From the NCBI GenBank assembly GCA_021647685.1, contig JAKIUH010000229.1, positions 1-7,158 on the forward strand: 7,158 nt of DNA. Direction: 5' to 3'. The stretch comes from Bacteroidales bacterium (GTDB lineage Bacteria > Bacteroidota > Bacteroidia > Bacteroidales > NBLH01). Below, in pieces: positions 5,404 to 7,158 of this stretch. The notes below the pieces were generated by a model. That model worked only from the letters and a program-made list of their open reading frames with translations, did no database searches and was not told the DNA's origin. The translations under genes and the position numbers were made by a program. Every line of letters starts with the position of its first letter. Position 1 is the stretch's first letter.

Positions 5404-6822
5404 TTAATTAAATTTACTGAAATCCCAATCTGCACCATCACGTCCCATAAACGAACGAACACAACGGAAACCTACATAAGATTTAGCAGTATCTTGATAT
5501 TCATAAGTTCGCGTACTTACTTGCAAATAATAACCAATATCTTTCCAAGAGCCACCACGAATAACTTTTCTTTTCAATACCGGAGGATCATCTGCCAGTG
5601 CATTATATACATAATCAGGATTTAAATCATGTGTAAAGGTATATGCTGATTCATCAAAAGCATTTGATGTCCACTCGGCAACATTACCAGCCATATCATA
5701 CAATCCCCATTCGTTTGGTGAGAACAATGCAACCTCAATAGTTTCGTTAGCACCATCGCTTCCGTAATTACCTCTTAAAGGTTTAAAATTAGCGATAAAG
5801 CAACCGGTATTATTACGTGTGTAAGGTCCTCCCCAAGGATACATAGACAGCATTACACCTCCACGAGCAGCATATTCCCATTCTGCTTTGGTAGGTAAAC
5901 GATAATCTTCAAAGGGAGGTTGTCCGTGTTTATCCATCCAAATTCGCATAATTTGTGTGCGCCATATACAAAAAGCATTGGCTTGTTTCCAGTTTACTCC
6001 TACAACAGGATAGTTATCGAATGCAGGATGCCAAAAATATTTTTTTGCATAGGGTTCATTATATGAATAGGTATAATCTGCCATCCATACTAATGTATCG
6101 GGATATACATTTATACGGGCAGACATAACAAATGATGAACGGTCTTTTATGGCTTCTTTTTCACCTTTACTATTGATAATTTCACCATTATATTCACCGC
6201 CGGTAAAATCTTCGTTAAAATTATAACGATTTGATTTTTTAGCAGCTTGTTTTAAATCTACCCAATAATATTCATAAATTAGTTTCCGGGTGTCCACTTC
6301 TTTTCTTCTATAAAAGCGTTCATTAACCGGTAAGAAAATATCATTAATAGCGTCTTGATACTCTTCATCTTCACTATTCCAATAAATTTCTTTTTCCCAG
6401 TTCAAGTAACAAGTTTTCGGATCGTCATGATCATAACCCGGGTGAGCAACTTCTTCATTGATTTTAGCTTTATAGTCCTCTCCGTCCACTTCAATTTCAT
6501 TTTCAACAAGCATACGCCGAACGATTGAGTCACGCACCCAATATACAAACTGTCTGTATTCATTATTGGTTATTTCAGTAATATCCATCCAAAACGGATC
6601 AATAGAAACTGTTTTTGATTGTGCCGTCATTGCAAAAGGCACATCCTCATCATTTGGACCCATAATAAATGAGCCCATTGGAATAAATGCCATTCCGTAA
6701 GGATCGGGTTCATAGAACTCTTTTCTGTCGGGTACACCCACGAGTTCACCAACAGGACCTGTGTTTTTATTACAGCTGGTAATCATTAAAACTACCAAAC
6801 TAAAAAGAATCAATTTTTTCAT
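5404..6822 (-). CDS. gldK: T9SS ring lipoprotein GldK/PorK
   Basis: This protein is an outer-membrane lipoprotein of the GldK/PorK family that forms the periplasmic T9SS ring with GldN. I place the start at 6822, giving 472 residues, because it yields a clean lipoprotein signal: MKK, a hydrophobic core, then lipobox ITSC with C17 as the lipidated residue. An in-frame ATG at 6849 would add nine residues including charges before the signal. The mature part has a formylglycine-generating-enzyme-like (FGE-sulfatase) fold from about residue 43 to 459. Landmarks are MAFIPMGSFIMG (44-55), YPVVGVNWKQANAFC (271-285), RLPTKAEWEYAARGG (308-322), GLYDMAGNVAEWTSNAF (373-389), RGGSW (422-426) and VGFRC (450-454). 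A long GldK-type insertion lies at about 110-260. The catalytic cysteine pair of true FGE, expected between RGGSW and GFRC, is absent, which fits a structural role. The gene is 37 bases after the porP-like stop and is intact. Confidence 0.95.
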   Translation of the reverse strand: MKKLILFSLVVLMITSCNKNTGPVGELVGVPDRKEFYEPDPYGMAFIPMGSFIMGPNDEDVPFAMTAQSKTVSIDPFWMDITEITNNEYRQFVYWVRDSIVRRMLVENEIEVDGEDYKAKINEEVAHPGYDHDDPKTCYLNWEKEIYWNSEDEEYQDAINDIFLPVNERFYRRKEVDTRKLIYEYYWVDLKQAAKKSNRYNFNEDFTGGEYNGEIINSKGEKEAIKDRSSFVMSARINVYPDTLVWMADYTYSYNEPYAKKYFWHPAFDNYPVVGVNWKQANAFCIWRTQIMRIWMDKHGQPPFEDYRLPTKAEWEYAARGGVMLSMYPWGGPYTRNNTGCFIANFKPLRGNYGSDGANETIEVALFSPNEWGLYDMAGNVAEWTSNAFDESAYTFTHDLNPDYVYNALADDPPVLKRKVIRGGSWKDIGYYLQVSTRTYEYQDTAKSYVGFRCVRSFMGRDGADWDFSKFN

Positions 6823-6859
6823 ATCAACAAACCTTAATTTCATTGCCAATGCTGTTTAA

Positions 6860-7158
6860 TTATAAAAATCTAACACTTTTGTACTTTTGCGGTGATTTAT
6901 CAAAGCCTAAGCTAAAACAATACCCCAGCATTACTTCATGGCTTCCGCCATTTGTACTAATTAATTTTGAGAAATTCAGACCGTAAGCATAACCAATCCG
7001 AATTCCGTTGAACAATTCAATGCCTGCCATAACATCAATTGCATCCATTGTCCTATATGTAACGCCACCCCAGAATTTTTTATTGTATGTTGCTGTAAGA
7101 TTTATCGTAATTTGTGCTGAGGCTGCATCTGATTTTATTAGTAAATTGGGTGATAAAT
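6860..7158 (-). CDS. PorP/SprF-family T9SS outer-membrane protein, C-terminal part
   Basis: About 98 C-terminal residues are in the window and the 5' end lies beyond position 7158. The frame stays open from the window edge; the ATG at 7046-7048 is internal. The sequence shows alternating polar/aromatic beta-strand patterns and family landmarks: an LSPNLLIKSD stretch, GGVTYRTMDA, IRIGYAYGLN, the highly typical GGSHEVMLGY, and a terminal SVRFL ending in Phe-Leu as expected for an outer-membrane beta-barrel. PorP/SprF proteins are predicted or shown to be outer-membrane barrels linked to the T9SS; SprF supports surface display of the adhesin SprB. Position directly before gldK, 37 bases away on the same strand, is the usual arrangement in many Bacteroidota. 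It may be porP or one of several sprF-like paralogues; the visible part cannot decide. Confidence 0.88.
   Translation of the reverse strand, partial: LSPNLLIKSDAASAQITINLTATYNKKFWGGVTYRTMDAIDVMAGIELFNGIRIGYAYGLNFSKLISTNGGSHEVMLGYCFSLGFDKSPQKYKSVRFL

Noticed and set aside
5404..6822. Annotation of this gene as an active sulfatase-modifying or formylglycine-generating enzyme
   Set aside because: The catalytic cysteine pair is absent and the gene lies in a complete T9SS operon, so GldK is the right call.
6823..6849. Earlier in-frame ATG for gldK giving nine extra residues
   Set aside because: It would put charged residues before an otherwise perfect MKK lipoprotein signal with ITSC lipobox; the start at 6822 is more plausible.
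1..7158. CRISPR array, insertion sequence, toxin-antitoxin or phage-defence genes
   Set aside because: No regularly spaced repeats, transposase motifs or small paired genes were found on either strand.

Overview
The window looks like AT-rich Bacteroidota (Bacteroidetes) chromosome. The main evidence is a gldK-gldL-gldM-gldN operon with a PorP/SprF-family gene directly upstream. Together these encode the core of the type IX secretion system (T9SS) and the linked gliding machinery, which is essentially confined to this phylum. The Bacteroidota-type promoter motif (TAnnTTTG) before a tRNA gene and the mostly SD-poor, A-rich start regions agree. I cannot place the organism below phylum from sequence alone; the protein style is compatible with Bacteroidales, Cytophagales or relatives.

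Layout, left to right. Positions 1-124 hold a short, comparatively GC-rich non-coding stretch with small inverted and direct repeats, beginning in poly-T. Positions 125-667 (minus) encode a LysE-family membrane exporter without its usual first membrane helix. Positions 668-718 are very AT-rich low-complexity DNA. Positions 719-1606 (plus) are the C-terminal two thirds or so of an M16 (insulinase-like) peptidase whose zinc motif is missing. Positions 1643-1788 hold a compact minus-strand tRNA-Phe(GAA) unit with its own promoter and terminator. Positions 1822-7158 (minus) are the T9SS operon, read from right to left: porP/sprF-like (5' end outside the window), gldK, gldL, gldM, gldN, then an intrinsic terminator.

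How the genes work together. From the literature on this system, GldL and GldM form the proton-driven inner-membrane motor: GldL carries charged residues inside the membrane and GldM spans the periplasm. GldK (a lipoprotein) and GldN (periplasmic) form the ring beneath the outer membrane. PorP/SprF proteins are outer-membrane beta-barrels associated with the ring, the translocon or the attachment of secreted adhesins. The gene order matches this set, and all four gld genes appear intact.

The most unusual place is around 668-727. There two divergently oriented genes, each missing its N-terminal coding part, meet head to head in low-complexity DNA. This is either a genuine rearrangement that broke both genes or a chimeric assembly join. 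I did not find a convincing new biological system: the T9SS locus is canonical. The remaining findings concern the junction, intercistronic RNA structure, and residue-level features of the secretion proteins.
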